From contig NZ_JBEWTB010000002.1 in assembly GCF_040549045.1 (NCBI RefSeq), positions 899,501-963,500 on the forward strand: 64,000 nucleotides of DNA. The letters run 5' to 3'. Below, piece by piece: positions 35,348 through 44,615 of the stretch (position 1 is the stretch's first letter; every line of letters begins with the position of its first letter). Below the pieces are notes generated by a model. That model was given only the letters and a program-made list of their open reading frames with translations. It did not search any database and was not told where the DNA came from. Source of the DNA: Endozoicomonas sp. NE40 (lineage in GTDB: Bacteria > Pseudomonadota > Gammaproteobacteria > Pseudomonadales > Endozoicomonadaceae). The position numbers were made by a program, and so were the translations under genes.

Positions 35348-35371
35348 CATCTGCCTGATTAGCATTCACTG

Positions 35372-35414
35372 AATAAAAACACCCATGATCATTCTGGTCA
35401 TGGGCGTTTTTATT
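35372..35414. terminator. Bidirectional terminator between the second AbgT gene and uraA
   Basis: AATAAAAAC-x-CCCATGA pairs with TCATGGG-x-GTTTTTATT (16 bp, one mismatch), with A- and T-runs on the two sides and convergent genes around it. Confidence 0.92.
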
Positions 35415-35435
35415 GGAAGGTCGATTAACCAAACA

Positions 35436-36701
35436 TCAGGACTCAACTTCCACGGACTGAAAGCGATCCTCTTGCTCCGCATGAGGCAGAAGCAGGTTCA
35501 GCAGTACCGCAGTGATCGCGCACAGGGAAACACCACGCAGGGTGAAATCACCAAAGCTCAGTGCCATATTGCCAATGCCGAACACCAGTACAATGGAAAC
35601 AATTACCAGGTTGCGAGCTTTGCCCAGGTCAACCTGAGCCTTGATCAGAGTGTTCAGGCCCACCACAGCAATAGAACCAAACAGCAGAATCATAATGCCC
35701 CCCATCACCGGTGTCGGAATGGTCGCCAGCAGTCCACCAACTTTTCCGATAAACGCCACCCCAATGGCAATCACGGCTGCCCAGGTCATGATCTTTGGAT
35801 TAAAGGCTTTGGTCAGCATCACAGCACCGGTGACTTCACTGTAAGTGGTATTAGGCGGACCACCAAACATTGCCGCTGCAGACGTAGCCAGACCATCACC
35901 CAACAGAGTGTTCTGCAGACCTGGTTTTTCCAGATACTTCTTCCCGGTCACAGAGCTGATTGCCAACATATCGCCTATATGTTCTATCGCGGGCGCAATA
36001 GCAACCGGAATCATAAACAGGATGGCGTTAATGTTATATTCCGGAAGGCTGAAGTTTGGCATGCCAATCCATGCTGCTTCGTGCATGGCGGTAAAGTCTA
36101 CAACACCCATGAAAACCGCCGTGAAATAGCCAGCCGCAACACCGCATAAAATGGGGATTAACTTCAGAATACCACCCGCCACTGTCGACACCAGTAACGT
36201 TGTAAGCAGCGAAACACCCGCCAGAATAATGGAGGTGGTTTCATTGATAGAAGGGTTAGCCGTTCCATCTGCCATACTGATAGCTGTTGGTGCCAGCCCC
36301 AGACCAATCACCATAATCACAGGGCCGACCACAACAGGTGGAAACAACCGGTACAGGAAACCACTGCCACGAACACGGACGATCAGGCTCAACACCACAT
36401 AGAAAAAACCTGCCGCCATAAGACCGCCCATGGTCGCTGGCAAGCCCCATTGCCCGACACTGAATGTGATCGGTGCAATAAACGCAAAAGAGGATGCCAG
36501 AAAAATAGGCACACTGCGGCGAGTGACCAGCTGGAAAATAAGGGTACCAACGCCCGCCGTAAAAAAGGCTACATTCGGGTCCAGTCCGGTCAGGATAGGA
36601 ACCAGCACCAGTGCGCCAAAGGCAACGAACAGCATCTGTCCACCCATCAGCACCTGATGCCCCAGTGACATATCGTCTCCCAGAGAGTTTGTGTCAGTCA
36701 T
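35436..36701 (-). CDS. uraA: Uracil permease
   Basis: A 421-residue NCS2-family nucleobase:proton symporter for uracil. About 14 hydrophobic segments are visible, with the UraA ligand-region motifs AIEHIGDMLAISSVTGKKY (about 237) and the GGPPNTTYSEVTGAV segment (about 280; the Glu contacts the base). The start used is the ATG at 36699-36701, with AAGAGAACG upstream. A TTG five codons earlier is less likely. It lies downstream of upp on the same strand, so uptake and salvage of uracil are paired. A terminator between them at 36844-36862 suggests uraA is at least partly separately expressed. Confidence 0.9.
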   Translation of the reverse strand: MTDTNSLGDDMSLGHQVLMGGQMLFVAFGALVLVPILTGLDPNVAFFTAGVGTLIFQLVTRRSVPIFLASSFAFIAPITFSVGQWGLPATMGGLMAAGFFYVVLSLIVRVRGSGFLYRLFPPVVVGPVIMVIGLGLAPTAISMADGTANPSINETTSIILAGVSLLTTLLVSTVAGGILKLIPILCGVAAGYFTAVFMGVVDFTAMHEAAWIGMPNFSLPEYNINAILFMIPVAIAPAIEHIGDMLAISSVTGKKYLEKPGLQNTLLGDGLATSAAAMFGGPPNTTYSEVTGAVMLTKAFNPKIMTWAAVIAIGVAFIGKVGGLLATIPTPVMGGIMILLFGSIAVVGLNTLIKAQVDLGKARNLVIVSIVLVFGIGNMALSFGDFTLRGVSLCAITAVLLNLLLPHAEQEDRFQSVEVES

Positions 36702-36843
36702 AATCGTTCTCTTCAAGTCAGCAAATTAATCATTCTTTTTAGCGTGAACATTTTTTCATCATCAGGGGTGACGAAAAAATGTTTCTTGCGTTCATGGCTG
36801 TTTTTACGCCTTTTATCCCGCCACTCTTTTCAGCATCCATAAA

Positions 36844-36862
36844 AAAAGGCCTTCCGGCCTTT
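36844..36862 (-). terminator. Terminator after upp
   Basis: AAAGGCC with GGCCTTT as an uninterrupted palindrome, and an A-run at 36841-36847 that is a T-run on the minus strand, 10 bp after the upp stop. Confidence 0.8.
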
Positions 36863-36871
36863 CTTTATGGA

Positions 36872-37498
36872 TTATTTGGTTCCGAAGATCTTGTCTCCGG
36901 CATCACCCAGCCCTGGCATGATATAGCCGTGTTCGTTCAGGCAATCATCCACTGAAGCGGTGTAAAGTTTAACATCCGGGTGCGCTTCCAGCAGTTTTTC
37001 AATACCTTCAGGTGCAGCTACCAGAACCAGACAGCGAATTTCCTTACAACCCGCTTTTTTCAGCATATCAATGGTCGCAATCATGGAACCGCCTGTTGCC
37101 AGCATCGGGTCCAGCACCAGAGCCATGCGCTCATCAATATCTTTTACCAGCTTCTCAAAGTAAGGTACTGGTTCCAGGGTTTCCTCGTCGCGGTACAGCC
37201 CGACAACACTGACACGAGCGCTTGGAATCAAATCCAGAACACCGTCCATCATTCCCAGTCCGGCTCGCAGGATAGGTACGATGGTAATTTTCTTGCCCTT
37301 GATCTGCTTGACCTGAACATCGCCAGCCCAGCCATCAATGGTGACATCTTCCAGCTCCAGATCTTTGGTCGCTTCGTAAGTCAGCAGGGAACCTACTTCA
37401 TTTGCCAGGGTGCGAAAACCCTTGGTGCTGATATCACGCGTACGCATAATACCCAGCTTATGCTGTACCAGAGGGTGTTTAATTTCCTGTACACTCAT
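36872..37498 (-). CDS. upp: Uracil phosphoribosyltransferase
   Basis: A 208-residue enzyme making UMP from uracil and PRPP. The family motifs are intact: LTYEATKDL near 40, PILRAGLGMMDG (about 76), the PRPP loop ALVLDPMLATGGSMIATIDML (residues about 125-145, given in part) and the C-terminal uracil-binding YIMPGLGDAGDKIFGTK region. Length is exactly that of E. coli Upp. It is upstream of uraA on the same strand and divergent from hpt, forming a nucleobase-salvage neighbourhood. Confidence 0.95.
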   Translation of the reverse strand: MSVQEIKHPLVQHKLGIMRTRDISTKGFRTLANEVGSLLTYEATKDLELEDVTIDGWAGDVQVKQIKGKKITIVPILRAGLGMMDGVLDLIPSARVSVVGLYRDEETLEPVPYFEKLVKDIDERMALVLDPMLATGGSMIATIDMLKKAGCKEIRCLVLVAAPEGIEKLLEAHPDVKLYTASVDDCLNEHGYIMPGLGDAGDKIFGTK

Positions 37499-37848
37499 GC
37501 CAAAACCTCGACCAGTGTGGTGTCTCTCAATTCAATCCGGTGTCATTTATCTTTCTCCTGCCCGAATAGCGTTCTTCTGGAAAATTTCCTGAAGAGTTAC
37601 AGCGAACAAGTATGGAGAAAAGCGGCTGTCTGAACAGACCATGCCTTAGAATGCACCGCTAACAGCGTAAACCCTCTTATTGTCACACAACTTGAACACA
37701 ACTCCATAGGTTTTTTACGAAAACCACCTCGTACAGCCTCGACTTGCTGTTCTGGTCAAACACAGGTATTTTTTTCTTCTTTTTTTGATCAGAGTCAAAC
37801 CTGTCGTCAGGTTGACCAGATTGCTCACTTTACTGAGGTTCTCACCCG
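37499..37848. other. Divergent upp/hpt control region
   Basis: No gene is seen in this 350-bp spacer. It contains a 9-bp inverted repeat with a long gap (TCTGGTCAA at 37750-37758; TTGACCAGA at 37812-37820) enclosing an FNR-like TTGAT-CAGA-GTCAA (37785-37798) and a T-rich tract. A regulator binding site is possible, but no family is assigned. Confidence 0.4.
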
Positions 37849-38406
37849 ATGTCTGTTGATCTAGATCATATCCGGCAAGTTCGTGACGAAGCTGACTGTC
37901 TCTACAATGAGCAGCAGATTGAAGAAGCTATTGCCAGCATGGGTAAAGCCATCACCGAACAGCTGAGTGACAGCAACCCGCTGGTTTACTGTGTGATGAA
38001 CGGTGGTCTGGTCATCACCGGCAAACTGATGACCCACCTGCAGTTCCCTCTGGAAGCATCTTACGTGCATGCAACCCGCTACAGAGACCAGCTGACTGGC
38101 GGACAGCTGAACTGGAAAGTGCGTCCAACCCAGGACATGAAAGGTCGTACCGTTGTTGTGGTTGACGATATTCTTGACGAAGGACACACTCTGGAGGCCA
38201 TAGTTGACTTCTGTAAAGAACAGGGTGCCGAGAAAGTACTGACTGCCGTTCTGATCGATAAGAATCACGACCGTAAGGCTCGCCCTGGCATGAAAGCCGA
38301 CTTCTGCGGCCTGGAAATCGAAGACCGTTACATCTTCGGTTACGGTCTGGACTATCAGGGTTACTGGCGTAATGCTAATGGCATTTTTGCCCTGAAAGGT
38401 CACTGA
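37849..38406 (+). CDS. hpt: Hypoxanthine-guanine phosphoribosyltransferase
   Basis: A 185-residue purine-salvage enzyme. The PRPP-binding signature VVVVDDILDEGHTLEAI (about 104-120) is intact, and MNGGLVITGKLM (about 45-56) matches the first conserved loop. It resembles the hypoxanthine-guanine phosphoribosyltransferase subgroup common in Pseudomonas and Oceanospirillales rather than E. coli Hpt, so the preference for hypoxanthine versus guanine is not certain. A strong terminator follows the stop. Confidence 0.87.
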   Translation: MSVDLDHIRQVRDEADCLYNEQQIEEAIASMGKAITEQLSDSNPLVYCVMNGGLVITGKLMTHLQFPLEASYVHATRYRDQLTGGQLNWKVRPTQDMKGRTVVVVDDILDEGHTLEAIVDFCKEQGAEKVLTAVLIDKNHDRKARPGMKADFCGLEIEDRYIFGYGLDYQGYWRNANGIFALKGH

Positions 38407-38422
38407 GACTTTTTGGCTCAAT

Positions 38423-38461
38423 AAAAAAACCGCTATTTTATTACGGAATAGCGGTTTTTTT
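38423..38461. terminator. Bidirectional terminator after hpt
   Basis: A perfect 15-bp stem (AAAAAAACCGCTATT with AATAGCGGTTTTTTT, 9-base loop) between convergent genes. Confidence 0.95.
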
Positions 38462-38477
38462 GTATGTCACCAACTGC

Positions 38478-40028
38478 TTAAACACCTGTTAAAAAAGCTG
38501 AAAGGATGAATCTTTTCTTCAGCGGCCACGTATTGATTTTTTTAATGTTATTTCTTTCCTTCCTTAAGGTTTCAGTTACCTGCTTGTGCTCTTTCTCTGC
38601 AACCTTGTCTTCATTGTGAGTACGTTTATCCAGGTTTTCCAGGGTTGCACTGAAAGCGTCACTGTCAGTGACTTTTTTCAGGTCACTTCTGGCTTGTTCC
38701 AGTTTCTTTGTCAGCTTTTTGCGATCTAATGGGTAAAAATCGACCCTTTTGTCCATCTCTGCTTTTTCGCTTTTGGCTTTATTTAACTTTCCAACTAGCT
38801 CACCAAGACCTGACTGTAAAAATTCTTTTTTAGACGTTGTTTTTCTTTCTGCCTCCGGTAGCTGCTTATACTGAGTTTCCAGTCTGCTTTTTTGTCTTTT
38901 CAGCTGAGCCTCTAACTGTTTAATACCACGCCTTTTTTTAGGAATTTCGACACTCCGGAATTTATCCCGCGTAGTCCTGAGGTCACTTAGATTTCTCTCC
39001 GCCTCGCTGACTTTATCCTGATAATGTACCAGCAGTTTATCGTACCCCTCTTCCACCCGGCCTTTTTCCTGACCCAGTGCTTTGTGTCTGGTCTCAGTGG
39101 CTTTGTCAATACCGCTGTGTTTCTGGTTTTCCACCTGCTCATAGTGTTGGTCAAGAGCCGCACTAAGCTCTTTAGTCGATAACGATAACTCATCTTTCAG
39201 ACTGGTTCTGAGGGAATCAATATCAGCGGTTTGCTCAGATGCTTTCTTATAATGGTTATATCCCGCTGATTCACTGAATGCCTCTTTAAACTCTCTCAAC
39301 ATCTCTTTTTTCTGATCTCTGGATTGAGATTTAGAGAAAACAAATTCCTTTCCCGTATCCGGAATTTTGAACTTGCCTGATTTCGGACTCTTATCACTAT
39401 CCAGTAAATCCAACTCCTTGCCAAACTGACGCTCAAACTGCTGCCACTCCTGCTTCATGGTCTTTAGCCCATCAAGACGTTCCAGCTTTTCGTTTCTGGC
39501 TTCCACTTTAGCCTGCAGGTCTTCTGGAAAGGTCTTCAGTACGTCTGGAGGCACTTTCTTCCAGTTCTTCCCGGTTACCCAACGCTTTGCCTCACTAAAC
39601 ACCGCTGACTTGAGCTTGCGGCCTTTTGAACGAATAGCATCCGCCACCTTCTGCTTTTTGTTGCGGGTATCCGTTCTGTCCCCGGGTTGAGCATCGGTAT
39701 TACCGGAAAGCTGGCGAAGTTCACTCTCAGATGGCGGAGGCGGCAAATCATTACTGTCTGGAGTTATTACACCAGAATTCGATGCAGGCCGAGGGATATA
39801 AGATTGTACTGGCGTATGGCATGAAGTTCGCCTGCTGGCAAGCAGCTGGCTGTGATCCGGAGACGTAGGCAGTGAAGGTGGTGATTTGGCGGTAGGCATG
39901 GATGCCGCTTTTGGCGGCAAGCTGACCGACTTCCCAAAAGACTTTCCTGTTGCTGCCGGAGCCGATTGAGTCGCCTGTTTCAGGATTTGCGCTGATCTGG
40001 CAGCTCCGGAACTATCGATTGATGACAT
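38478..40028 (-). CDS. Proline-rich, coiled-coil protein of unknown function (effector-like)
   Basis: A 516-residue protein without signal peptide. Residues 1-115 are low-complexity and rich in Ser, Pro, Ala and Thr (PTAKSPPSLPTSP; DLPPPPSESEL). A basic patch follows (about 120-150, KQKVADAIRSKGRKLKSAV). Residues about 165-500 are Lys/Glu-rich heptad-like helices consistent with several coiled coils. No catalytic motif is recognised. The Ser/Pro-rich start is what type III secretion substrates often look like, and the Ser/Thr kinase at 45286 shares the layout of a Pro-rich head and coiled-coil tail. An effector role is inference only. It is a single gene with its own downstream terminator. 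Confidence 0.7.
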   Translation of the reverse strand: MSSIDSSGAARSAQILKQATQSAPAATGKSFGKSVSLPPKAASMPTAKSPPSLPTSPDHSQLLASRRTSCHTPVQSYIPRPASNSGVITPDSNDLPPPPSESELRQLSGNTDAQPGDRTDTRNKKQKVADAIRSKGRKLKSAVFSEAKRWVTGKNWKKVPPDVLKTFPEDLQAKVEARNEKLERLDGLKTMKQEWQQFERQFGKELDLLDSDKSPKSGKFKIPDTGKEFVFSKSQSRDQKKEMLREFKEAFSESAGYNHYKKASEQTADIDSLRTSLKDELSLSTKELSAALDQHYEQVENQKHSGIDKATETRHKALGQEKGRVEEGYDKLLVHYQDKVSEAERNLSDLRTTRDKFRSVEIPKKRRGIKQLEAQLKRQKSRLETQYKQLPEAERKTTSKKEFLQSGLGELVGKLNKAKSEKAEMDKRVDFYPLDRKKLTKKLEQARSDLKKVTDSDAFSATLENLDKRTHNEDKVAEKEHKQVTETLRKERNNIKKINTWPLKKRFILSAFLTGV

Positions 40029-40163
40029 AAGCTGATACCGTGAACGTTCTTGTTCTTATGTTGCAAAAGTACTCGCAACAGTTACTGAGTCCTTTCAGTT
40101 ATAAATTAAGTATCAGCTATAGCCATCAGGCTTATCGTTTAGAATTTATATCATTTTGAAATA

Positions 40164-41463
40164 TCAAAAAATTTTATCTACAAGAAAGGCTGTTATTGCT
40201 ACAACGCCGACCAACACGGTAAAACCATCCAGAAACGGCTGTCTGAAGTGTTTCAGCCGCTCAACCCTGTAAAAGGCGTAAACCGGCATCAGGTAAAGAA
40301 TAGTGGCCAGTACAGGGACTACAACCATTTCCACCATACCAATCACGCTCCAGTTGGCATAACCGGCAATCCAGCAGGTCAACACCACAAACACCACTGA
40401 AAAACGCTTCAGCCCAACCGTATTGACAGGCTTTTCCGGCCATTTTTTCATCCATTGCTGCACCACCAGCCCCTGAATACCTTCAAGTGTCCCCAAGGTA
40501 CACCCCGAACCAGGAACTGGCAATAGCCAGAAAAGCAATGCAGGGGGCGATAATAGAGAAGAACAGATTACCCGACCGGTTAGCCAGTACAGATAAAACC
40601 GGCAGGTTCTCCATTTTTGCCTGAGCCATATCCTCTGCAGAAAGGCTGAGTACTGAAGAAAAAACAAACAAAAGGATCACTAACAGCAGTAGCTGCGTAT
40701 TGCGTTTCAGTATCTGGGACGTCTTGCGGGCACATGCCTGTTCATCCCTGATCTGCACCCGGTAAGCCCGGGCAAAGGCCGAACAGGCTGGCGAGTGGTT
40801 AAATGAAAAAATCAGCAATGGAGTCGTCAGAAACAGGGTAACCCCCATGCTCTGAATGTCTACTGGCTGATTAAAAGCCGAAAAATTCCATTGCGGCACC
40901 AGATACAGGGAAATGCCCAGCAATACGACTAATAGTGGATAACACAACAATTTCACAGCCCGAAGCATCCAGGTTTCCCCGGCGTGCATAACAGCCACCA
41001 GTACCACCACCAGAGACAGGCACAACCAGAGCCGGGAAGGCAGCTCCCACTGCAGCTGATGCTCAATAAAACTGAGTACTACATTAGTGATACCTATTCC
41101 ATAAAGCAGAATGATGGGATAAATACAGAGGAAATAGCCTAAAGTGACGACCCTTCCTGCCTTCTCACCAAAATGTTCGTTGACAGTAGAGGTAATGTTG
41201 GCTGTCGGATCACTGCCAGACAGGCAGAAACGAACAAGGTTACGATGAGCCAGCCAGACCATTGGGCCAGCCATGACAGACAATATGATCAGAGGCCAGA
41301 TACCACCCGCTCCGGCACTGATGGGCAAATAAAGGATACCAGCACCAATGGCAGTTCCAAACAAATTAAGCATCCAGCCTGTATCGCGGGAAGTCCAGTT
41401 GCTGGCAGAGCTGCCAAAAGCCTCTGCCCGCCCTACATCAAGCTCTGCAGAATTTTCTGGCAT
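40164..41463 (-). pseudogene. Frameshifted aromatic/hydroxy amino acid permease (HAAAP family)
   Basis: Two frames together make one permease of about 432 residues, the normal HAAAP length (SdaC/TdcC/Mtr-type). The first frame (40483-41463, 326 residues) has the N-terminal MLNLFGTAIGAGILYLPI motif and runs to SSWFGVYLGDT-stop. The next frame continues exactly where the family has LGTLEGIQGL and extends to VDKIF at 40164. The break coincides with a run of four C at 40491-40494 (GGGG in the gene). Removing one G restores LGTLEG. It is a recent pseudogene, a phase-variable homopolymer or a sequencing error. The intact protein would be a proton- or sodium-driven serine/threonine or aromatic amino acid importer. 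Confidence 0.75.
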
Positions 41464-41782
41464 TGAGTTCTCCTCAAACTTAGCGCTTTCTGTTACTTCA
41501 GTATTAATAGCCGGTTTCCATTCCTGCCTGATTATCAGCCTTCAGAAGCCTGTCGTACCAAAGGCTGCCCTGATGCAGAACATCAGCATCAGAAAAATAG
41601 CCTGAATTGATAAACAGCCCGTAAGGCCGTTAGGAGTATAGACATTCTGCTCAGAAATAATTCCCGTGTTTACAGAAAAACACACTTTCAAAGAGGGTAT
41701 GAATATCCATATAACTACCTGGATTAATGCCTCGATTAGTTATTCAGTTAGAATCATGTAAGACCATTTTCCGGATCGAACC
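41464..41782. other. Intergenic region without a recognised gene
   Basis: A 319-bp gap between divergent genes. A small CTGATG/CATCAG hairpin lies near 41570-41585. No other gene or site could be supported. Confidence 0.4.
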
Positions 41783-42073
41783 ATGAAAAAAGACAAGAAA
41801 AAAATTATCGGAGAAACATTAAGCAATGAGCGTATTAAAGAACTCCTGGCGCTAAAGCCCCCGGTCGGTGAAAGCCGCTCATTCCATATTCTGACCAGGG
41901 CTTACCGCACCCTGAGGCAGGAAGACTTTTCCCGTTTCATTCTGTTTTATGCAGAAACCGGGTTAGAGCTGAACCCCTGTGACCGGTCTGGTCATCGCTT
42001 CCTTGATGTGCTCTCCAGACACCAGCATGCCGTGCCTTATATTCAAATTCTCCACAGAGTGGGCGTCAGATAA
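41783..42073 (+). CDS. PA4642-family small protein
   Basis: A 96-residue cytosolic protein resembling the Pseudomonas PA4642 family: N-terminal KKDKKKIIGETLS, a PP-G-xxR centre (KPPVGESRSFHILTRAYR), then DFSRFILFYAETGLELNP and a C-terminal helix-loop-helix ankyrin-like segment (SGHRFLDVLSRH). The biochemical role is unknown. It lies 76 bp upstream of the rhodanese-like gene on the same strand, and the two may be co-transcribed. Confidence 0.7.
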   Translation: MKKDKKKIIGETLSNERIKELLALKPPVGESRSFHILTRAYRTLRQEDFSRFILFYAETGLELNPCDRSGHRFLDVLSRHQHAVPYIQILHRVGVR

Positions 42074-42149
42074 ACACCAGATGGCAGATCCTCAACTGCC
42101 ATCTATACTCCTGAGTCCTTATTATCTTTCATTATCGGGTAACCCCACC

Positions 42150-42578
42150 ATGCTGTTTTCAAAGCTTCACCAATACTGGCTTCTGACTGTTATTTTGCTT
42201 TCAGGTCATCTGTTTGCCGGAGAGATGGATCAGGCAAGAGCTTATGACAAACACTACCCGGAAATAAAATACACCGAACTGAGAAAGTCCATTGATGCGG
42301 GTGAAGTGTTTATTATTGATGTCAACAGTGAGCAGACTTTCAAAAAAGGCCACCTGCCTACCGCCGTGTCTATGGTTGATGAAAAAAAGCTGGAAGAGCG
42401 TATGCCTTACAACAAAGACTACCCCGTCATTGTTTACTGCGGTGGCCCCCAATGTACGGCGTGGCATAAAGCAGCCGACTTTGCAGCAGCACGGGGTTAT
42501 ACCAGTGTTCGCCACTATAAGGGTGGGTTAAAAGACTGGCAGGCACAGGGGGATCGTCTGTCTACAGCATCAAACTGA
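42150..42578 (+). CDS. Exported rhodanese-domain protein
   Basis: A 142-residue protein with an N-terminal signal peptide (MLFSKLHQYWLLTVILLSG, likely cleaved near FAG-EM) and a single rhodanese domain. The active-site loop is VIVYCGGPQCTAWHKAA, with the catalytic Cys in YCGG and a second Cys in PQC. The preceding FIIDVNSEQTFKKGHLPTAVSM is the usual rhodanese strand-helix. It would handle sulfane sulfur or act as a phosphate-like binding domain in the periplasm. The ATG at 42150 gives a normal export signal. A longer frame from 41979 overlaps the previous gene and is rejected. Confidence 0.8.
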   Translation: MLFSKLHQYWLLTVILLSGHLFAGEMDQARAYDKHYPEIKYTELRKSIDAGEVFIIDVNSEQTFKKGHLPTAVSMVDEKKLEERMPYNKDYPVIVYCGGPQCTAWHKAADFAAARGYTSVRHYKGGLKDWQAQGDRLSTASN

Positions 42579-42656
42579 ACCGTTCGGCCTCTTGCCGCCA
42601 AAAGCGCTCAGAAAGAGACCGCATTGCCGGGAGGCCACAGAAAACTGAGTCACGGG

Positions 42657-43220
42657 TTATGCTTCATCAAGTCCTGAAAGCTCAGCAATATGCGTATCAA
42701 AACCATCGATGCTTGTCTGGTTTTTCTGCTTCCAGTAACTCTCAGTTCCCTCTTTGCCCCTTCGCTGGAATGCATTCACCAATGCCTCCCGGTCCTGCTT
42801 GTAGTCATAAAACGGAACCCCCATACCGCATGAGTTCTGGGTTCTCTCCACATTTAACAGAAATATCTGCCGGCTTCCCGGGATTTCTGGAAATAAACCG
42901 ATGTAATCGTTCCACTCCCGATCGGCCTGATGCAACACTTTTGCCTGCCCATAAAGCCTTAAGATAATGGGCTTCCCCTCAAAAGCGCAAAACATGATCG
43001 TCATTCTGGGATTTATCTGAACATGGGCTGAAGTTTCGTTGCCGCTGCCGGTTAAATTTAACCAGGCAACCGTATTTCTGTTGAGAACCCTTAAAGAGTC
43101 CATGCCCTTGGGTGATACGTTAACCGTTCCCTCTTCGGCGGCGGTACCCACAAAGAAAACATGCTGATTGCCAATAAACTCAGCCTGTTCATCGGTTATT
43201 GCCTCAAATTGCTTTCCCAT
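42657..43220 (-). CDS. Pyridoxamine 5'-phosphate oxidase-family FMN-binding protein
   Basis: A 187-residue split-barrel flavin-binding protein. The conserved segments are FVGTAAEEGTVNVSPKGMDSLRVL (strands lining FMN, about 26-49, given in part), VAWLNLTGSGNETSAHV (about 51-67) and MFCAFEGKPIILRLYGQA (about 75-92). The family includes general stress proteins and flavin reductases, so the activity is not assigned. GGGTGG precedes the ATG at 43218-43220. A GTG three codons earlier is less likely. It is divergent from the MerR-methyltransferase gene, a typical arrangement for a regulator and its target. Confidence 0.78.
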   Translation of the reverse strand: MGKQFEAITDEQAEFIGNQHVFFVGTAAEEGTVNVSPKGMDSLRVLNRNTVAWLNLTGSGNETSAHVQINPRMTIMFCAFEGKPIILRLYGQAKVLHQADREWNDYIGLFPEIPGSRQIFLLNVERTQNSCGMGVPFYDYKQDREALVNAFQRRGKEGTESYWKQKNQTSIDGFDTHIAELSGLDEA

Positions 43221-43397
43221 AGTAACCACCCGCTTTATTGATGTTTGATCAGATGTATAACAAATAGTTGACCTGTCTACAGCTTTATACTTTACACTTT
43301 CACACCGTTGTTTCTGACTGTTGTCGGATTCTGTTGGTTTAAGTGCGTTTGCAGCCTGCTGTGACCAGACCTTTACAACTGTTAGATCATCCGCCTG

Positions 43398-44576
43398 ATG
43401 TATAAGATCTCCGAACTTGCCAGCCGGGCCGGTTTGTCCCGCTCGACCTTATTGTACTACGAGAAACTGGGATTGCTCCGTGGCCAGCGCAGTGCCAATG
43501 GCTATCGATATTACACCGACACCGACTTACAGCAACTGTTTCTCATCAGACAGTTGCAGGCAGGCGGACTTTCACTGAAAGAATGCCTTAACTGCCTGAA
43601 CAGTGGACCCGATCCTGCCATTCTCAGGCAACGGTTGAAAATACTGGATCAGGAAATAGCCGATAAACAGCAGGCCAGACAACTCCTGTCCTCCCTGCTG
43701 GGTGAAGACGACAACACCCTGCGCGGTTTCCATATTAATCTGGAGCAACGCGCACCAATAGCCCATGAACAATGGTTACAGGCTCAGGGATTTAACCAGA
43801 CCGACCGTTTGCAACTGCGCTGGCTATCCCGAAACCTGCATCAACACAGCGATTATATGAACGATTTTAAACGTATTTTTGAAGGGCTGGACCGACATGG
43901 TCCAGGCTCTGAACAGGACTCTTTATGGGCGCTTTCCCAGGTTGGCAACAGCCCTGAAAGCATTCTTGATATTGGCTGTGGTACAGGAGCATCCTCGCTG
44001 CTTCTTGCGGAACAGACGTCAGCCCGTGTGACAGCCCTCGATAACCTTCAGGAAAGCCTCGACTGTCTGAAACAAAAGGCAGAAAAAAATAAACTGTCCC
44101 ACAGAATTCAAACCTGCAACGCCAATATGACCGACATACCTTTTGCGCCTGCCAGTTTTGACCTGCTGTGGAGTGAAGGCAGTGCCTACATCATGGGCTT
44201 TGCTCATGCCCTGTCACAATGGCGTCCTTTATTAAAAGACCATGGATTTCTGGTAGTCAGCGACCTGGTCTGGACCGGCAAACAGCAGGATGACGACATT
44301 GCCGATTTCTGGCGGATGGGATACCCCGATATGCAAACCGCCGGGGAGAGGTTCGACCAGTGTCGCCATCATGGCTATGAGCTGGTTGCTTCCCGGATGC
44401 AGGGAAAAGACGCATGGGACAATTATGTCAGACCTCTGGAGCAGCGCCTTAACCAGCTGGAACCTGAAATGTCGGGTTCCCAGACCATCAAAGACCTTCG
44501 CAAAGAGATCGGTATTCTCGATCGCTTTAAAGGGCGCTTCACCTACATGATTATGGTTCTTCAAAAAAAGTCATAA
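43398..44576 (+). CDS. MerR-family regulator fused to SAM-dependent methyltransferase
   Basis: A 392-residue two-domain protein. Residues 1-70 are a MerR winged helix-turn-helix (ISELASRAGLSRSTLLYYEKLGLL; NGYRYYTDTDLQQL), and about 75-105 a dimerising helix. Residues about 190-340 are a class I methyltransferase with the SAM motif ILDIGCGTGASSLLL, followed by the acidic ALDN and DLLWSEGSAY segments. The C-terminus is helical. In ordinary MerR proteins the C-terminal part is an effector-binding domain. Here an enzyme replaces it, so metabolite sensing and methylation may be linked. The methyl acceptor is unknown. The divergent FMN-binding gene is a candidate target. Confidence 0.85.
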   Translation: MYKISELASRAGLSRSTLLYYEKLGLLRGQRSANGYRYYTDTDLQQLFLIRQLQAGGLSLKECLNCLNSGPDPAILRQRLKILDQEIADKQQARQLLSSLLGEDDNTLRGFHINLEQRAPIAHEQWLQAQGFNQTDRLQLRWLSRNLHQHSDYMNDFKRIFEGLDRHGPGSEQDSLWALSQVGNSPESILDIGCGTGASSLLLAEQTSARVTALDNLQESLDCLKQKAEKNKLSHRIQTCNANMTDIPFAPASFDLLWSEGSAYIMGFAHALSQWRPLLKDHGFLVVSDLVWTGKQQDDDIADFWRMGYPDMQTAGERFDQCRHHGYELVASRMQGKDAWDNYVRPLEQRLNQLEPEMSGSQTIKDLRKEIGILDRFKGRFTYMIMVLQKKS

Positions 44577-44615
44577 GCAGAAAGCACAATATCAACAGAC
44601 AGTCACTGAAACAAA

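Noticed and set aside
37785..37798. FNR-like TTGAT-CAGA-GTCAA before hpt
   Set aside because: 9 of 10 match, but no -10 element at the expected distance and no metabolic reason for FNR control. Left as part of the control-region note.
43230..43397. MerR-type promoter with a 19-bp spacer
   Set aside because: TTGACC and TATACT are present but only about 12 bp apart, so no convincing MerR operator could be defined.
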